Positions 33,073-34,863 of a stretch of DNA of 34,863 bases are shown here, piece after piece; position 1 is the first letter of the stretch, and the number at the start of each line of letters is the position of its first letter. Location: positions 1 through 34,863 of the forward strand of contig JAISRZ010000078.1 in assembly GCA_031273455.1 (NCBI GenBank), read 5' to 3'. Below the pieces are notes generated by a model. That model saw nothing but the letters and a program-made list of their open reading frames with translations. It was not told the DNA's origin and did no database searches. The translations under genes were made by a program, and so were the position numbers. This DNA comes from Deltaproteobacteria bacterium (GTDB lineage: Bacteria; Desulfobacterota; Desulfarculia; Adiutricales; Adiutricaceae).

Positions 33073-34050
33073 TTGAGTGAATTTATGAAATGTAACTATA
33101 ATTTTGATGAAATTTTGGCCAAAGCTAATCAGAATGATCCTGAAGCCCAGTACGCGGTCGCTAACGCTTACTTAGAAGGGAAAATTATTGAAAAAAACAT
33201 TCAGTTGGGTATGGAATGGGATGAGAAAGCCGCTCAGAATGGTCACGCCATCGCCCAATTTCAACTTGGCCATATGAAAGCGCGAGAAGCCACTCTAGTG
33301 TTCAGTGACTTGATACCGCCCTACGCTAACTGTTTTGGCGTGGACATGAATACAATTGGCCACGCGCCAGTATTCATCCCTCTTCAGAACAATGTGATTG
33401 AGTTTAAAAAAGCTGAGGACCTGATAAAAATAGTCGAGGCTTACGAAAAGGCGAGGGTAAAACCCGCTTATCAAGACGCTAGAAACCAATTGATGGTCGG
33501 GATCGACTGGCTCGAAAATGCCGCCGCTCAAGGCTTAACGGAGGCTCAATATGAGCTGGCCGAGATATACAAAATTGGGGGGCCTTTCCCTTATGATGTA
33601 AAAAGGTCGGTCTTGTTTATGGAGATGGCCTCCGATAAAGGGCATAGAGTGGCTACCGTGACGCTCTCGGAAATGTGCGGTCGGGGGATCAAAGGCGTTC
33701 TAGAGGTTGATAAAGCTAAATCCCTTAAACTTCTAAAAAAGGCTTCCAGACTGGGTGAACTTTCCGCCCAAAATTTACTCGCCATAAAGCTTATCCGTGG
33801 AGAGGACGTGGAATACAAAGACCCAGAAGGGGCGGTCCAGTTGTTGGAAAAAGCCGCCGCCGCTGGGTTTATTAAAGCGATCCACAATCTGGCCATTTGT
33901 CTCTATATTGGGGAAGGGGTGGAACAAGACCAGGAAAGGGCCATTACGCTATTACAGGCGAACGATGAGCGGGATGAATTAGTGGCTAAAACTCTGAATC
34001 AGATGCTTTCCGGGACTGAAGAAATATCTATAAAAGATTTATCTAAATGA
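33073..34050 (+). CDS. Sel1-repeat protein, plus-strand subfamily, member 4 (325 aa)
   Basis: It has the family start FDEILAKANQNDPEAQYAVA and a second repeat ending FQLGHMKAREATLVFSDLIP. The non-repeat insertion contains HAPVFIPL and KARVKPAYQDARNQLMVGI. The repeats then resume (DWLENAAAQGLTEAQYELAE, GPFPYDVKRSVLFMEMASDK), leading to AICLYIGEGVEQDQERAITL and QMLSGTEEISIKDL. The start is uncertain: TTG at 33073 gives MSEFMKCN, an opening seen in other Sel1 genes here, while ATG at 33085 lies closer to a weak GAGTGA site. The remnant of a reverse transcriptase gene begins about 30 bases after the stop. Confidence 0.85.
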   Translation: MSEFMKCNYNFDEILAKANQNDPEAQYAVANAYLEGKIIEKNIQLGMEWDEKAAQNGHAIAQFQLGHMKAREATLVFSDLIPPYANCFGVDMNTIGHAPVFIPLQNNVIEFKKAEDLIKIVEAYEKARVKPAYQDARNQLMVGIDWLENAAAQGLTEAQYELAEIYKIGGPFPYDVKRSVLFMEMASDKGHRVATVTLSEMCGRGIKGVLEVDKAKSLKLLKKASRLGELSAQNLLAIKLIRGEDVEYKDPEGAVQLLEKAAAAGFIKAIHNLAICLYIGEGVEQDQERAITLLQANDERDELVAKTLNQMLSGTEEISIKDLSK

Positions 34051-34079
34051 AAATATACGCTACCTGGAGACGCGGCGCC

Positions 34080-34863
34080 TGGAGTTTGTCGGACGGATAC
34101 GTAACGAGAAATATAAGCCTAAACCGGTTAGGAGGGTAGAAACGCCCAAACCAGATGACGGTAAACGCCTTCTGGGGATACCACGGTCATAGATCGCGTG
34201 ATCCAAGAGGCTATAGCCCAAAAGATGGCGCTTATTTTCGAAGCGACCTTATAGGACTCTAGTTATACGGGTTTCGGCTTGGATGGAGAGCCCAAAGACG
34301 CGGCGCAGAAGGCGCTTAAGCGCTATAAAGAGGATTATAGATGGGAAATAAACCTTGGCTTGGCGTAACTTCGATACGCTAAATCATGATAATAATGATA
34401 AGTCGCTGGACACGCTGAGTGGAGGAAGCGGACGATAAGTTGGTGATTCGCCATATCCCTAGGTTTCTTAAGGCCGGGGTATTGTGGCGGATGGGCGGAT
34501 GAGCCCCACCGATGAGGGCGCCTCCAAAGGGTCCGTTATCGCCGCTTTTGAGCGATGTTGTTTTCCTAACCAAGTTCGATAGGACTTGAGTCCAGAGGCT
34601 TAAAGTTTGATTGGTACGCTTTCGACCGCGATATTTACGTCAAAACCCAAAAGGGCGGCGGGAAGGTTGATGAAAAGCGCCACTCGCTTCTTTGAGGAAC
34701 CCTTAAGCTGAATCAACTCGGATAAAAGCCAGGTTGGAGCGCCTCTAAAGCTCAAGTTTCTGGGGCTTCGCCTTGTGAAAATCAAGGATAAGTCTGGGAT
34801 AAGGGTAAACGAGAAGAGTCTGAAACGGTTTAAGTAAAAGGTGATTGAGAGCGCCAAACGGAA
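34080..34863 (+). pseudogene. ltrA: Decayed group II intron reverse transcriptase/maturase, runs off the window
   Basis: Pieced together from three frames, this reads as a group II intron-type reverse transcriptase. RNEKYKPKPVRRVETPKPDD and LLGIP come first (about 34096-34175), then after a one-base loss TVIDRVIQEAIAQKMALIFE. After a further shift come FDTLNHD (about 34370) and RFLKAGVL, with PPKGPLSPLL near 34525-34552. The segment LKFDWYAFDRDIYVKTQKGG holds the active-site box as YAFD (34614-34625) instead of YADD. LKLNQLG, KFLGLR and SLKRFK follow to the window end. Stops and frameshifts interrupt it throughout and the first 60 or so residues are missing. It is dead. Minus-strand frames in this stretch are shadows. 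Confidence 0.85.

Noticed and set aside
20230..34050. CRISPR array or other short direct-repeat array
   Set aside because: The repetition comes from coding repeats of about 36 residues with variable sequence. There are no identical short repeats with regular unique spacers.
34379..34857. Two minus-strand frames of 64 and 85 residues near the right end
   Set aside because: They are antisense to the recognisable reverse transcriptase remnant on the plus strand.
14041..34863. A typical integrative element with attL at tRNA-Thr
   Set aside because: No copy of the tRNA 3' end is visible downstream and no integrase gene is in the window, so boundaries cannot be assigned.

Overview
The window looks like part of a bacterial chromosome, most plausibly a Desulfobacterota/deltaproteobacterium-type organism. 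That placement rests only on gene order: rimP-nusA-ylxR-infB-ylxP-rbfA-nrnA-truB-rpsO-pnp is an arrangement typical of that group, and ylxP plus an nrnA-type DHH phosphoesterase inside the nusA-infB operon also occur in Clostridia. No 16S gene is present, so the taxonomy is inference. The large Sel1 set and a decayed group II intron reverse transcriptase fit a host- or protist-associated genome with relaxed selection, but do not prove it.

Layout. (1) 122-1798: an AAA-like ATPase with a C-terminal PD-(D/E)XK-like domain. (2) 1799-2558: no gene, but a good sigma70-type promoter at 2139 and a folded leader, including a three-way junction, ahead of rimP. (3) 2559-13991: the translation/RNA-metabolism operon, tightly packed with overlapping genes up to truB; rpsO and pnp are separated by two hairpins, one a clear intrinsic terminator. 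(4) 14041-14116: tRNA-Thr(UGU). (5) 14298-14409: a promoter-to-terminator unit of about 78 nt that looks like a small RNA gene. (6) 14567-19521, minus strand: a complete type III restriction-modification system (mod then res, overlapping by 1 nt) with its own promoter. (7) 19613-20229: a gene-free stretch with several inverted repeats, including a 119-bp element with perfect 17-bp ends.

(8) 20230-27862, minus strand: nine tandem Sel1-repeat loci built on one template of about 300 residues. Three are full length, two are shorter and may be intact, and four are truncated, frameshifted or eroded. (9) 27863-29566: a long gene-free stretch holding a cobalamin riboswitch (minus strand) with its own promoter and intrinsic terminator. 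No B12 gene follows; the next gene in that direction is a Sel1 protein. (10) 29567-34050, plus strand: four more Sel1 proteins of a different subfamily, each with a shared insertion after the second repeat; two tiny ORFs with strong ribosome binding sites precede the second one. (11) 34080-34863: a heavily decayed group II intron reverse transcriptase/maturase running off the window end.

The conserved operon is G+C rich and tightly packed. Everything after tRNA-Thr is more A+T rich, loosely spaced and repetitive, as expected of an accessory island next to a tRNA gene, although no attachment-site repeat was found. The most unusual points are the orphan cobalamin riboswitch, the 13-locus Sel1 expansion in divergent blocks, the small-RNA candidate, and the folded rimP leader.
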